Source: Chlorobiales bacterium Clorobi_01 (GTDB lineage Bacteria > Bacteroidota > Chlorobiia > Chlorobiales > Chlorobiaceae). From it: a stretch of DNA of 64,000 nucleotides. The position numbers were made by a program, and so were the translations under genes. Location of the stretch: positions 19,567 to 83,566 of the forward strand of contig LUZT01000016.1 in NCBI GenBank assembly GCA_001602925.1, in the 5' to 3' direction. Shown piece by piece: positions 1-8,984 of this stretch. The notes beneath the pieces were generated by a model that made no database searches, was not told the DNA's origin, and saw only the letters and a program-made list of their open reading frames with translations. Positions within the stretch are counted from its first letter, which is position 1; each line of letters opens with the position of its first letter.

Positions 1-406
1 GGTCGTCACGTCTGTCGTCTCGCCTGTCGAAACGGCGGTCATGACGCCGGCTGTACTCATCATCCCTGAAACGGCGAATCTGCTCGATCCGGTAACGCCT
101 GATCCTTGGCGGCAACTGGCGCACATGGATAGATCGCCACGGCCCGTTGTAACGATGTGAACGGTACCACTGGCCATGATCGTACAGATAGTAGAAGTTG
201 CCGTAAAGAACGATGTCGTAGGGCGCTCCGTATGAAATCGAGAATCCCGGCGTGGCGAGCTGTATGAATGTCGGGGGCCTGTCTATGACGAAAGCCGTTC
301 TTGGACCACCACCGATACTGACGTTCACGTCAGCCAAGGCATCGACCGAGGGGCTTGCCATCAACATGCCGGCAACTCCTGCCAGCATCAACATTTTGCT
401 TTTCAT
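1..406 (-). CDS. Exported Arg-rich protein, partial (3' end outside window)
   Basis: The frame opens at an ATG (404-406) preceded by a good Shine-Dalgarno (AAAAGGAGAGAGTC before the start) and runs off the left edge, so only about 135 residues are visible. Residues 1-25 form a typical Sec signal peptide (MKSKMLMLAGVAGMLMA..., cleavage near VDALA-D). The mature part has a Gly/Tyr/aromatic section (GNFYYLYDHGQWYRS) and then a strongly basic tail rich in RR, RD and DD pairs (RRHDRRFDRRDDRRDD). This layout of small exported protein, YY/W motif and Arg/Asp-rich tail is common among uncharacterised periplasmic proteins. No enzyme motif is seen. The function is unknown. Confidence 0.75.
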   Translation of the reverse strand, partial: MKSKMLMLAGVAGMLMASPSVDALADVNVSIGGGPRTAFVIDRPPTFIQLATPGFSISYGAPYDIVLYGNFYYLYDHGQWYRSHRYNGPWRSIHVRQLPPRIRRYRIEQIRRFRDDEYSRRHDRRFDRRDDRRDD

Positions 407-592
407 GACTCTCTCCTTTTTGTTCATTACCTTTTACAAACATCGGGCTGTAACAATGAAGCCCTTGACAACACTTGTGGAGCTTCATCCTGTATGCCCG
501 CTTCTGTAAGTTCTGACGACAGTTAGGTGCAGTTTCCTGCGCGGAAAAATTCAGTACAAAAAAATTGCCACGAAAGCCAGTCATTCTTTTTT

Positions 593-889
593 ATGAATAA
601 CGAGAAACGCAACGCACTCGAAGCGCACTACCAGCCAATAGTCGAAGAGATCGTCGAACACTGGGCCATCGGCAAACCACCGAATCCCTCGCCTGCCGCA
701 ACCACAAGCAAGCCAAGCGGTTACTTCCGCCTGACAAACTGGCTGCTCGAATATCTGGTTATGAATGGTGAATTTCCGAAAGGGGTGCACATGATGCCGG
801 AGGGACGCGACCGGTTCGGTCAGCTCGAGCCTTCGTTTCCAGTCGATTTCGAGCCGCTGACAGCCGGCCGCGTGCTGCCGAAGCTTTGA
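593..889 (+). CDS. Small hypothetical protein
   Basis: A 98-residue soluble protein starting MNNEKRNALEAHYQPIVEEIVEHW. An in-frame upstream ATG at 527 exists, but the 22 residues it would add look random, so the internal ATG at 593 is preferred. The body contains a Pro-rich stretch (GKPPNPSPAATT) followed by GYFRLTNWLLEYLVMNGEFPKG. No membrane segment, signal peptide or known motif is recognised. It is convergent with the DUF2461 gene, whose stop lies only 4 bases further on. Confidence 0.55.
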   Translation: MNNEKRNALEAHYQPIVEEIVEHWAIGKPPNPSPAATTSKPSGYFRLTNWLLEYLVMNGEFPKGVHMMPEGRDRFGQLEPSFPVDFEPLTAGRVLPKL

Positions 890-893
890 GGCG

Positions 894-1574
894 TTACGGG
901 GTCTCTGACTCTATTGCGCTGTTGAGAAACGCAACCATCGGCATCACCGCATGGCAGCAATCGCCGAGCTGTTCGATAAACTGTTCATCCACTACCTCTC
1001 CGTCACTAAAGAAGCGCTGGGTGACGTAGCCCTTGTAGCGCAGCCACTCGATGGCGGGGCTGGTTTCATCATATCCTTTCGGAGCACGTTTGAGCGCGCC
1101 CGATGGCAACACGCCATCCGGGAAAGCAGCAAGCAGTTCGGGAGCGGTCACAATGGCGTTCCACTCGTCGAAGCTGGTTTCGATGGCTTCGCGGGTCCGG
1201 GCCAGCACCAGTGCTTCTGGCATGTAGAGGCCACCGCCGCCAAACGAATTGCCTGGTTCGAGATGCAGGTAGTAGCCCGCCAGCGGCCCCTTTCGCCCAC
1301 CCTTGCTGACATAGGCGAACAGGCCTGTTTTGTAGGGCGTCTTGTCTTTGGAAAAACGCACGTCCCGGTAGATGCGCATGATGCACGATTTCGGGTCGGG
1401 CATCACCTCGGCGATGTCGGAGTCGAAGCTCGCGAGACTCTGGATGAACTGCGCGACCGTGTCGAAGAAATCAGCGGAGGCCTGCTGGTAACTCGCGCGG
1501 TTCGCCTCGAACCACTCCCGGTTGTTGTTGGCTTTGAGTTCCACGAGGAAGTCAAGCGCGGAGCGAGTAATCAT
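894..1574 (-). CDS. DUF2461 family protein
   Basis: A 226-residue soluble protein matching the DUF2461 family (TIGR02453): N-terminal FLVELKANNNREWFEANR, then MRIYRDVRFSKDKTPYKT and a GYYLHLEPGNSFGGGGLYMP segment, the most conserved parts of that family. Its length is typical. The biochemical role of the family is not established. The ATG start lies about 50 bases downstream of the bciA stop on the same strand, so co-transcription with bciA is possible. The assignment rests on motif recall rather than a search. Confidence 0.85.
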   Translation of the reverse strand: MITRSALDFLVELKANNNREWFEANRASYQQASADFFDTVAQFIQSLASFDSDIAEVMPDPKSCIMRIYRDVRFSKDKTPYKTGLFAYVSKGGRKGPLAGYYLHLEPGNSFGGGGLYMPEALVLARTREAIETSFDEWNAIVTAPELLAAFPDGVLPSGALKRAPKGYDETSPAIEWLRYKGYVTQRFFSDGEVVDEQFIEQLGDCCHAVMPMVAFLNSAIESETP

Positions 1575-1625
1575 GGCAAAGAGGTGAACGTGGTGGAGGA
1601 CAATATGAAAAGGCTTTGTGCCGCC

Positions 1626-2660
1626 TCAGAACATCGAGTGCGCGCCGAGTTCCTGACCGGCGAGCCCCTCCTTGAGCACGCGTTTGTAGAAGTCACGCAG
1701 GGTTTCGGTGCCGTATGAGGGCGTAGCGTCGGCGTCATAACGTTTTTTGACCGGATCCCACACCAGCATCGACTCCGAGCAGTAGTATTTGCCGATACGA
1801 GCGAACTCCGCTTTTTCGGCAAATGACGGCAGGAACTTCGAGATCAGCGTCAGCACCGGAATAATCACGTCGAACATCTGGATCGGCATCTTCTTGAGCT
1901 TCGGCTCCCGGCCAAGCAGCTCGAAGAGCATCAGCGCCTGATCGAGGTTGGTCACCGGCTCGCCCGGCCCACCGATGGGCAGAATCTTGTTCTGTTTCTC
2001 CGGATCTTCGAGGCAGTCGGTGATGAAGCGGGCCAGATCACCTTCGCTGATCGGCTTGCACGCCGTGAGTTTGCCGTCCCCGAACATGACATAAGGCTTG
2101 CCGTTTTTGACCTTCTCGATCTGCCCGGCGATCGACTTGAAAAACGCCGTTGGCCTGACAATGGAGTAGGTCACGCCAGACTCGCGCAACTCCTTTTCGA
2201 ACTTCAGCTTGGCACGCTGAAACTCCAGCATCGGCTTCTGCACGCAGATCGCCGAAAGCAGCACGAAATGGTTGATTCCTGCATTCATTCCGGCATCGAG
2301 CGAATTGCGCGTCGCCTGGTAATCGATGTCCCACGAATCTTTGATCCCTCCGTTGCGCGAGGTCAGGCACGACACCACCGCATCGAAATGCTCGCCCCGG
2401 ATGCCATCGCGCAAGAGCGACTCCAGGTTCGACACATCACCGAAACGCACCTCGGAACCCTTAAGTTGCCTACGGGTCTCATCCTCGGTGGTCGATGCGT
2501 TCACGCCGGATCGCTGGCGGGCGAAACTGACGACCTCATAGCCTCTTGAAACCAGCTCGCGGACAACAAACTTGCCGATATACCCGGTCGCCCCCACCAC
2601 GAACACGCGCTTTTTCTGAGAGCCGTTACAGGGTTCAGCCGGTGCAGAGGAAGATGACAT
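1626..2660 (-). CDS. bciA: 3,8-divinyl (proto)chlorophyllide a 8-vinyl reductase
   Basis: A 344-residue NAD(P)H-binding protein of the atypical SDR/NmrA-like fold. BciA reduces the C8 vinyl group of divinyl (proto)chlorophyllide to ethyl in (bacterio)chlorophyll synthesis. The N-terminal Rossmann motif reads VFVVGATGYIGKFVVREL, then VVSFARQRSGVNAS (NADPH-discriminating loop), FDAVVSCLTSRNG and HFVLLSAICVQKP. The ATG at 2660 is preferred over the in-frame TTG at 2666. The first 16 residues (Ser/Ala-rich) precede the conserved fold. This is the family first described in Chlorobaculum tepidum, and it fits a chlorosome-containing phototroph. DUF2461 follows on the same strand. Confidence 0.9.
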   Translation of the reverse strand: MSSSSAPAEPCNGSQKKRVFVVGATGYIGKFVVRELVSRGYEVVSFARQRSGVNASTTEDETRRQLKGSEVRFGDVSNLESLLRDGIRGEHFDAVVSCLTSRNGGIKDSWDIDYQATRNSLDAGMNAGINHFVLLSAICVQKPMLEFQRAKLKFEKELRESGVTYSIVRPTAFFKSIAGQIEKVKNGKPYVMFGDGKLTACKPISEGDLARFITDCLEDPEKQNKILPIGGPGEPVTNLDQALMLFELLGREPKLKKMPIQMFDVIIPVLTLISKFLPSFAEKAEFARIGKYYCSESMLVWDPVKKRYDADATPSYGTETLRDFYKRVLKEGLAGQELGAHSMF

Positions 2661-2912
2661 AACCAATGGTCAGTGAAGGTTGATTGAAAGCCGGAAATCG
2701 CTGTCCAGAACGAGTATAAGGCTAAAATCATTATTTTGAAACTGTTTGAGGGGATTTGAACCGGTCACGGATGCGCAGATCCCTTTTGTCGGAAAATGCT
2801 TACCGGCAGTACACCAGCAATGCAATAAGTGCAATGGTTTGTGGATTTTTCTTGTCTCCGGCGTTGTTCTTGCAGAGTGCGACTCAATGCCTGAAACAAT
2901 GGACTCATCTCC

Positions 2913-3794
2913 ATGCTCAATACCTTTCTGAAAAGCCTCCTGTCGCGGTTGAAAAGCGCTTTCGACCTTGAACATCTTGGCAGCCTGCTGGGTGAAGTCG
3001 TAATCGTGCTGATCACCGTATCTTTCATTCTGACATTCTTTTACCTGCTCTGGCGAATCGTGCGCGTTGTGCTCTCTTCCCGCCTGGCAAGCCGCCTCGA
3101 CCGCACCAGCGCAGCCTTCGCTGAAACAGTCATCAAATTCTGCATCTTTGGCATCGGAGTGCTGACAGCCCTGGGCGCTGCAGGAATAAAAACCGGTACA
3201 CTGCTCGGTTCGCTCGGCGTAGCCGGACTGACCATCGGCTTCGCCCTGCGCGACACGCTTTCGAACATCATCTCCGGAATTCTGATTTTCATCGACCGCC
3301 CATTCACCATCAACGACCTCATCGAGATCGACAACAACTACGGCAGGGTTGAAAAAATCACGCTGCGCACCACCCGCATTGTGACAGTTGAGGGGAAGAT
3401 GCTGGCCGTGCCAAACGCCGTGATCATGAACAAAACCGTCACCTCATACACCAATTATCCGCATCTGAGGCTCGACATACCCGTCACCATCGCGGTCACT
3501 GAAAGCATCGATCGCGCCCGCACGATTCTGCTTTCGCTGGTGCGGGAAGACCCCGATTGCCTTGAGAAGCCGAAGCCGAAACCGGAGGTGGTGGTGACAA
3601 CCCTGAACGACTACAACGTCGTGCTCGAACTGCGGGTCTGGATCGAAAACGAGCGGCAACACATCCAGAAGCGGCTGGAGCTGCGCGAAAAGGTGTTCAA
3701 CGCTTTCAGCGATGCTGGTGTGCAGATGCCGTACGAAACCATCCAGCTCGCGCCACACAAGGTCGAAATCAGGCAGGATTCAGCTTCGGCATGA
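2913..3794 (+). CDS. MscS-family mechanosensitive ion channel
   Basis: A 293-residue inner-membrane channel of the small MscS class, expected to release solutes on hypo-osmotic shock. There are three hydrophobic segments in the first 120 residues; the third is the Gly/Ala-rich pore helix (GVAGLTIGFALRDTLSNIISG), followed by the beta-domain signature FIDRPFTINDLIEI and the conserved VPNAVIMNKTVTSY. The C-terminal cytoplasmic alpha/beta domain ends at VQMPYETIQL, as in the family. The length is close to E. coli MscS (286). The GNAT gene begins 34 bases downstream on the same strand. Confidence 0.93.
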   Translation: MLNTFLKSLLSRLKSAFDLEHLGSLLGEVVIVLITVSFILTFFYLLWRIVRVVLSSRLASRLDRTSAAFAETVIKFCIFGIGVLTALGAAGIKTGTLLGSLGVAGLTIGFALRDTLSNIISGILIFIDRPFTINDLIEIDNNYGRVEKITLRTTRIVTVEGKMLAVPNAVIMNKTVTSYTNYPHLRLDIPVTIAVTESIDRARTILLSLVREDPDCLEKPKPKPEVVVTTLNDYNVVLELRVWIENERQHIQKRLELREKVFNAFSDAGVQMPYETIQLAPHKVEIRQDSASA

Positions 3795-3828
3795 ATCGAA
3801 CAGATCAACAAACGTAAACGAGGAGACA

Positions 3829-4680
3829 ATGACAATCCCCGGATATACGATCAAAACCATGACCCGCAAGGAGATCGACCTTGCTGTCGATTGGGCCGCC
3901 GCCGAAGGGTGGAATCCTGGCCTCGAGGATGCCGAATGCTTCTACCGCACCGACCCGGAAGGCTTCCTTGTCGGGCTTGTCGGCGAAGAGCCGGTTGCGT
4001 GTATCTCCGTTGTCCGTTACGGCGAATCGTTTGGTTTTCTCGGCTTTTATATCGTCAAGCCGGAATACCGCGGACTGGGGCTGGGACTTGAGATATGGAT
4101 GGCCGGACTGCAACGCCTTGAAGGCCGGATTGTTGGACTCGACGGTGTGGTTGCCCAGCAGGAGAACTACCGGAAATCCGGCTTCTCACTCGCTTACCGG
4201 AACATCCGGTACATGGGCGTCTCCGTACAGAGCCGCGAAAATCTTCGCGACGCCGTGCCCCTTGCATCGATTCCCTTCGATGAGCTGGCCGCCTATGACC
4301 GGGAGTTCTTTCCGGACGACAGGAAATCTTTTCTCCAATGCTGGACGAGCCGCGAAACAAGCCGCGCTTTCGGTATTCGTCAGAACGGCAAGCTGGCCGG
4401 CTATGGCCTTATACGCCCCTGCCGCAGCGGCTTCAAGATTGGCCCGCTTTTCGCCGACACCCCTGAGCTTGCCGAAACGCTTTTCAGCGCGCTCGAAAGC
4501 TCGGTTCCTGAAGGCTCACTGATTTTTCTTGACATTCCGAAGGTCAACCCTGCGGCGCTTGAACTGGTTCAACGGCACAGGATGAACGTGGTTTTCGAGA
4601 CTGCCCGCATGTACAAGGGGTCTGCACCGCGTCTTCCCGTCGAACGTATTTTCGGTGTCACGACGTTCGAACTCGGATAA
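3829..4680 (+). CDS. GNAT family N-acetyltransferase, two-domain
   Basis: A 283-residue protein. The ATG at 3829 is chosen because of the Shine-Dalgarno GAGGAGAC just upstream; the frame is open further 5' but overlaps mscS. The N-terminal half is a GNAT fold with the acetyl-CoA loop YRGLGLGLEIW and preceding strand GFLGFYIVKPE. The C-terminal half (from about residue 150) resembles the second domain found in DUF1248/Acetyltransf_18-type proteins (AGYGLIRPCRSGFKIGPLFAD). The substrate is unknown. Confidence 0.85.
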   Translation: MTIPGYTIKTMTRKEIDLAVDWAAAEGWNPGLEDAECFYRTDPEGFLVGLVGEEPVACISVVRYGESFGFLGFYIVKPEYRGLGLGLEIWMAGLQRLEGRIVGLDGVVAQQENYRKSGFSLAYRNIRYMGVSVQSRENLRDAVPLASIPFDELAAYDREFFPDDRKSFLQCWTSRETSRAFGIRQNGKLAGYGLIRPCRSGFKIGPLFADTPELAETLFSALESSVPEGSLIFLDIPKVNPAALELVQRHRMNVVFETARMYKGSAPRLPVERIFGVTTFELG

Positions 4681-4706
4681 GGCACTGTCTCCACTACCTC
4701 ATTCTG

Positions 4707-4723
4707 ATGTATTGGAAATACAT
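4707..4723. promoter_or_regulatory. Short inverted repeat in the SRPBCC gene upstream region
   Basis: ATGTATT-gga-AATACAT is a perfect 7-bp inverted repeat with a 3-base spacer, about 66 bases upstream of the SRPBCC start and directly followed by an AT-rich stretch that could hold a promoter. It could be a regulator binding site. The evidence is only the symmetry. Confidence 0.25.
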
Positions 4724-4789
4724 TAACAATTATTAAATTTACAATACTATCAGCCCTTTGCCCCCGCTTTATCACAAAATGGATAGACC

Positions 4790-5497
4790 ATGCGCCACAG
4801 GATCACGACACTGCGTTGCCTCTTTATGGCCATTGCCGCCATATATGGCTCACTCGCTCTCTTTCCGGCAAAGGCTTCGTGCCAGAACGACAAAAAACTT
4901 GAAGTTCCCGTCCGGACGCAACAGTCTGACAATGATCATCGAGGTATTACGGTGCAAACATCGGATCTTGACGACGGAGTTACCGGAGTGGTCGGCAAAG
5001 TCTATATCGAGGCCTCACCCAAGCACGTCTGGGCGGCCATAACCGATTACAACAATCACAAATCTTTTGTCCCCAAACTGATTGACAGCGGCCTGATTTC
5101 AGATAACGGACGCGAACAGGTTATGTTTGAACGGGGAAAAACCGGCATTCTGCTCTTCAGAAAAACAGTCTATATCAAACTGAGCCTTCAGGGAGAGTAT
5201 CCGAAGCGGCTTGATTTCCATCAGATAGAGGGCGATTTCAAGGTGTACGAAGGCGACTGGCTCATTGAGCGTGCTCCCGACGGCAAGGGTACCATCCTGA
5301 CCTTCAGGGCAAAGATCAAACCGGACTTCTTCGCCCCGGCAATGTTTGTTCGCAAGGTTCAGCAGAACGATCTGCCGATGGTGCTCGCCGCCATGAAAAA
5401 GCGCGCCGAGTCCGCTGAAGGCTCGTTGCGAGTGGCACGCACCTCCAGCCTGAAGCAATCCACGCAGCCATCCGGCGATTCCGCCATCGCGGACTGA
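4790..5497 (+). CDS. Exported SRPBCC (cyclase/dehydrase-like) protein
   Basis: A 235-residue protein. Residues 1-32 look like a signal peptide (basic MRHR, hydrophobic FMAIAAIYGSLALF, AKASC-Q boundary). Residues 55-205 fit the START/SRPBCC fold of the polyketide cyclase/dehydrase family: VYIEASPKHVWAAITDYNNHKSFVPKL at the start of the domain, YPKRLDFHQIEGDFKVYEGDW in the middle and a long C-terminal helix (NDLPMVLAAMKKRAES). Such domains bind hydrophobic ligands, but the ligand is unknown. A soluble domain with an export signal suggests lipid or pigment handling in the periplasm, which is inference only. Confidence 0.8.
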   Translation: MRHRITTLRCLFMAIAAIYGSLALFPAKASCQNDKKLEVPVRTQQSDNDHRGITVQTSDLDDGVTGVVGKVYIEASPKHVWAAITDYNNHKSFVPKLIDSGLISDNGREQVMFERGKTGILLFRKTVYIKLSLQGEYPKRLDFHQIEGDFKVYEGDWLIERAPDGKGTILTFRAKIKPDFFAPAMFVRKVQQNDLPMVLAAMKKRAESAEGSLRVARTSSLKQSTQPSGDSAIAD

Positions 5498-5517
5498 CAT
5501 ACGTCAAAACGACTCGG

Positions 5518-5559
5518 TCAAGTGTGATGAAATTTTTCACACCGTCTCGTCACACTTGA
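5518..5559. terminator. Convergent-gene hairpin with two alternative pairings
   Basis: TCAAGTGTGA (5518-5527) pairs with TCACACTTGA (5550-5559). A competing shorter hairpin pairs GTGTGA (5522-5527) with TCACAC (5537-5542). It lies between the convergent SRPBCC gene and purT and overlaps the last codons of purT. No long T run follows on either strand, so its role as a terminator is uncertain. Confidence 0.4.
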
Positions 5560-6715
5560 TCATCACTTTCTCGGCATTGGCAATCGCCTGCCGCTTCAGC
5601 TCATCGACATCGTTTCCCTTTTCACCCGACATAAGCGCCACGCCCATGCGCCGGTATGGACGCATCACCGGCTTGCCGAAAATCCGGATGTCGCTGCCCG
5701 GCTCCGCCAGCGCAGCATCCAGACCATCAAACGACGGATTGTTGCCCACCCTGTCAGCGAGAATCACGGCGCTCGCTCCGACGCGGAGCAACGTGATATA
5801 CGGAACCGGCAAGCCGAGCACCGCGCGGGCGTGCAGCTCGAACTCCGAGAGGTTCTGCGTTCCGGCGAGCGTCACCATGCCGGTATCGTGCGGCCGCGGC
5901 GAGAGCTCCGAAAAGTAGACGCCGTCATCGGCAAGGAAAAACTCCACGCCCCAGATGCCCGCCCCGGTCAAGGCCTCGGTCACTTTGCCCGCGATATTTT
6001 GCGCCTCCAGCAACTGCTCCGGGCTGATGCGGCAGGGCTGCCAGCTCTCCTGATAGTCGCCGCGCTCCTGCCGGTGGCCGATGGGTGGGCAGAAAAGCGT
6101 CGGGCCATTTTTTTGCGTCACGGTCAGCAGCGTGATTTCGGTATGGAAAGCCACGAACGCCTCGACGATCACCTCGGCGATGTCGCCCCGTTTGCCGCTC
6201 TGTGAGTAGCTCCACGCCGCTTCGATCTCCGCCTCGCTCCGCACCGTCGATTGCCCCTTGCCCGACGAACTCATCAGCGGCTTGACCACGCAGGGCAGGC
6301 CAACTTCACCCACTGCCGACCGCAACTCTTCAAGCGAGGAGGCATAGCGGTAGTTCGCCGTGCGCAGGCCGAGATCGCGGGCAGCGAGGTCTCGGATCGC
6401 CTTGCGGTTCATCGTAAAATTGGCCGCCCGCGCGGAGGGAACGACCTGAATCCCCTGCTTTTCATAATCGTAGAATCGCTCGGTGCGAATCGCCTCGATC
6501 TCCGGAACGATGATGTCGGGCCGGTGCTTGGCGACGATGGCGTCGAGCGCCCGGCCGTCGAGCATGTCGATCACCTCGCGTCCGTCGGCCACCTGCTGGG
6601 CGGGCGCATCGTCGTAGCTGTCCACGGCGATCACCCATTGCCCGAGCCGCTTGGCGGCGATCACGAACTCTTTACCCAGCTCCCCGCTGCCCAGCAGCAT
6701 GATTGTTTTCGGCAT
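5537..6715 (-). CDS. purT: Formate-dependent phosphoribosylglycinamide formyltransferase (GAR transformylase 2)
   Basis: A 392-residue ATP-grasp enzyme, the same length as E. coli PurT, making formyl-GAR from GAR, formate and ATP in purine synthesis. The start [17 protein letters not shown] is chosen since it gives the canonical N-terminus; 19 in-frame upstream residues overlap the preceding gene. ATP-grasp features include [15 protein letters not shown] (phosphate-binding loop), [27 protein letters not shown] (metal and ATP site) and the C-terminal RMGVALMSG. It follows the cyclase-like gene by 8 bases on the same strand, so probably shares its transcript with pepD. Confidence 0.96.
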   Translation of the reverse strand: MPKTIMLLGSGELGKEFVIAAKRLGQWVIAVDSYDDAPAQQVADGREVIDMLDGRALDAIVAKHRPDIIVPEIEAIRTERFYDYEKQGIQVVPSARAANFTMNRKAIRDLAARDLGLRTANYRYASSLEELRSAVGEVGLPCVVKPLMSSSGKGQSTVRSEAEIEAAWSYSQSGKRGDIAEVIVEAFVAFHTEITLLTVTQKNGPTLFCPPIGHRQERGDYQESWQPCRISPEQLLEAQNIAGKVTEALTGAGIWGVEFFLADDGVYFSELSPRPHDTGMVTLAGTQNLSEFELHARAVLGLPVPYITLLRVGASAVILADRVGNNPSFDGLDAALAEPGSDIRIFGKPVMRPYRRMGVALMSGEKGNDVDELKRQAIANAEKVMIKCDETV

Positions 6716-6723
6716 AACTCTTT

Positions 6724-7527
6724 TTATTTTTGATACTTGTAAAATCCTTTCGCCTTGATCTGGGCGAACCACTCACGGGCCTTTTCCTTTGCCGTGATCT
6801 TCGATGTCCAGTGGACGAAGTTGCCGACGTCGCGCAGGTCGATCCGGCCATGCGACGCAAAATCGACGCTTCGGGGCTCGCCGAGCCTCCAGGTCGATGG
6901 CTGGCGCACGCGCCCACGCTCCGGGTGGTCGAACTCCAGCGGCGGAAACAGCTCCTCGAACGAGCGCCCCCGCCATTCCTCCTCCGGAAAGGTGATGCAC
7001 GACGCCATCGCCTCGTCCTGCGGCCTCATCTTCGCGCACGCTGCGGCGAGCAGCACCGGACGCCCGAAGACCGAGCCGGTGAACTCCTTCGGCGTGCCAG
7101 CGAATCCCGCCGAAACTCGCCCGCTGGCAATGCCCATCTCCGGGCTGAATAGCAGCTCATCGTGTTCCCCCATCCAGCGTGCGGCGCGAATCGCGTCGAA
7201 AAACGGCTCTTCCGAACCGAACTTTTTCGAGAAGAGCAGCACGATCGAGCTGTCGAGAAACCGCTCGACCACGCAGAAGCGCTCCGCCGCGAGCGAGTCG
7301 CGCATCCAGACGAGAAACATGTTGAGGTAGATCAGAATTTCCGTCGGCGAGAGGTCGAGCGTGAGCCGCGCAAAATCGCGCATGCCGATGTAGAGCACGG
7401 TCGCGTCAAGTTCGATGCACTTGAGCGGGAAACACCCGGCGGCCTCGTCGTCAACCTCTACATCAACCGTCAACGGCTGCGACAAGAGAAAATCCGAAAT
7501 GGTGTTGTAACTGTACGGCGTCTTCAC
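6724..7527 (-). CDS. Class III nucleotide cyclase-like protein lacking metal ligands
   Basis: A 267-residue protein. The start is taken as GTG at 7525-7527 because its GTGA overlaps the pepD stop (7524-7526), a usual sign of translational coupling. Residues 35-165 follow the class III adenylate/guanylate cyclase pattern: [15 protein letters not shown] aligns with the family's LFaDIr[19 protein letters not shown] with the following helix, and [14 protein letters not shown] with vdKfiGDailavF. In both places the metal-binding Asp is absent (D to G, and GD to DS), so cyclase activity is unlikely. A C-terminal section (residues about 185-267) ends in a helical basic tail. It may be a regulatory or ligand-binding derivative. 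Confidence 0.7.
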   Translation of the reverse strand: MKTPYSYNTISDFLLSQPLTVDVEVDDEAAGCFPLKCIELDATVLYIGMRDFARLTLDLSPTEILIYLNMFLVWMRDSLAAERFCVVERFLDSSIVLLFSKKFGSEEPFFDAIRAARWMGEHDELLFSPEMGIASGRVSAGFAGTPKEFTGSVFGRPVLLAAACAKMRPQDEAMASCITFPEEEWRGRSFEELFPPLEFDHPERGRVRQPSTWRLGEPRSVDFASHGRIDLRDVGNFVHWTSKITAKEKAREWFAQIKAKGFYKYQK

Positions 7528-8984
7528 GGCTCCGGCACCTCCGCCAGCGTCGAGGCGAGGAATTCCCAAAATTTTTGGACGGATGCCCATTCGACCTTTT
7601 CGTCCGGAGAATGCGGATGGCGGATGGTCGGGCCGAACGAAATCATGTCGAGCTGCGGATAGTTTGCGCCGATGATGCCGCACTCCAGTCCGGCGTGCAC
7701 CGCGCGAATTTCCGGCGTTTTGCCGAAGCGGTCGCGATAGACTTCGGTCATACAGTTGAGAATCGGCGAAGCGGGATTGGGCTTCCAGCCGGGATAGCCG
7801 TGCTCGAACGCGGCTACCGTTCCGGCACGTTCGGCGATGCCCGCGACCGCGTCGGCAAGTTCGCGCATCCCCTCCGCCGAGGCGCTCCGGAGCAGGCACT
7901 CGATGCTCACTGCGCGTCCGTCCGAATGGACGCGGGCGAGATTGTTCGAGGTTTCGACCAGCCCCGCCATCGCTTCGCTCATGCGATGCACGCCGTTCGG
8001 GCAGGCCGCCACCGCGTCGATGAGGCACTGCGCCACGGTATCGTCGATCACCCCTACCGGACGCGCGGCATCCGCCGCCTCGACCCGCAGCTCCGGATCA
8101 ACCCCGTCCAGCTCGATACCGATGGCCGAGGCGAGCGAATGAAGCTCGTCGAGAAACGCTACTTTTTGCGCGGACGGCACGGCAACCAGTGCCACCGATT
8201 CGCGCGGAATGGCGTTGCGCAGGCTTCCGCCGTCGATGGAGGCGAGCAGCAGTCCGTGCCGCTCCCGACCCATCTGCAACAGCCGGTTCATGATCTTGTT
8301 GGCGTTGCCCCGGCCAAGATCGATGTCCATGCCGCTGTGCCCGCCGCGCAAGCCGGAGACCCGGATTTCGATGCCGGAGTAACCGGGAGGCAGCGGCTCG
8401 CAGGAATAGTTGAAGCGCATCGTACCGTCGAGTCCGCCCGCGCAGCCAATGAAGAGTTCGCCTTCATCCTCGGAGTCGAGGTTCAGCAGAATGTCGCCCC
8501 TGAGCACTCCCGGTTTCAGACCCAGCGCTCCGGTCATGCCCGCCTCCTCGTTCACCGTGAAAAGCGCTTCGAGCGGCCCGTGGCGCAAGTCGTCCGATTC
8601 GAGCACAGCCAGCGCCGCCGCCACACCGATGCCATTGTCCGCCCCCAGCGTGGTGCCGCGCGCATGCACCCATTCGCCATCGATCACGGCGTCGATCGGA
8701 TCCTTCGCGAAGTCGTGCGCTGTCCCTGCGTTCTTCTGCGGCACCATGTCGAGATGCGCCTGCAGGATAACGCCCCGCCGACGCTCCATCCCCGCCGACG
8801 CCGGTTTGCGCACGATGACGTTACCTGCCTCATCGACGAGCCATTCCAACCCGCAACGTTTCACCACGTCAGCGACATAGGTCCGAACCGCCTCCTCATG
8901 CCCCGAAGGCCGCGGGATTTGCGTCAGGCGGTAAAAGTGGTTCCAGAGCGCTTTCGGTTCAAGCGAGAGAAAAATGTTGCTCAT
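7524..8984 (-). CDS. pepD: Aminoacyl-histidine dipeptidase (Xaa-His dipeptidase, M20 family)
   Basis: A 486-residue cytosolic zinc dipeptidase, the same size as E. coli PepD. Metal-site motifs: VILQAHLDMVPQ (first His and Asp), GADNGIGVAAALAVLES (bridging Asp), TVNEEAGMTGA (Glu pair) and LNLDSEDEGELFIGCAGG, a signature of the PepD group. Near the C-terminus, VHAGLECGII and SFGPTIRHPHSPDE supply the last metal ligands. It heads a minus-strand set pepD / cyclase-like / purT with overlapping or near-touching ends. Confidence 0.95.
   Translation of the reverse strand: MSNIFLSLEPKALWNHFYRLTQIPRPSGHEEAVRTYVADVVKRCGLEWLVDEAGNVIVRKPASAGMERRRGVILQAHLDMVPQKNAGTAHDFAKDPIDAVIDGEWVHARGTTLGADNGIGVAAALAVLESDDLRHGPLEALFTVNEEAGMTGALGLKPGVLRGDILLNLDSEDEGELFIGCAGGLDGTMRFNYSCEPLPPGYSGIEIRVSGLRGGHSGMDIDLGRGNANKIMNRLLQMGRERHGLLLASIDGGSLRNAIPRESVALVAVPSAQKVAFLDELHSLASAIGIELDGVDPELRVEAADAARPVGVIDDTVAQCLIDAVAACPNGVHRMSEAMAGLVETSNNLARVHSDGRAVSIECLLRSASAEGMRELADAVAGIAERAGTVAAFEHGYPGWKPNPASPILNCMTEVYRDRFGKTPEIRAVHAGLECGIIGANYPQLDMISFGPTIRHPHSPDEKVEWASVQKFWEFLASTLAEVPEP

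Noticed and set aside
951..1718. 255-codon plus-strand frame antisense to DUF2461 and bciA
   Set aside because: Its residues have no natural pattern and it mirrors a well-supported gene.
2741..2790. GGATTTGAACC resembling a reversed tRNA T-loop
   Set aside because: The flanking bases do not form a T stem (GACCG against CCCTC) and no acceptor stem or anticodon arm could be drawn.
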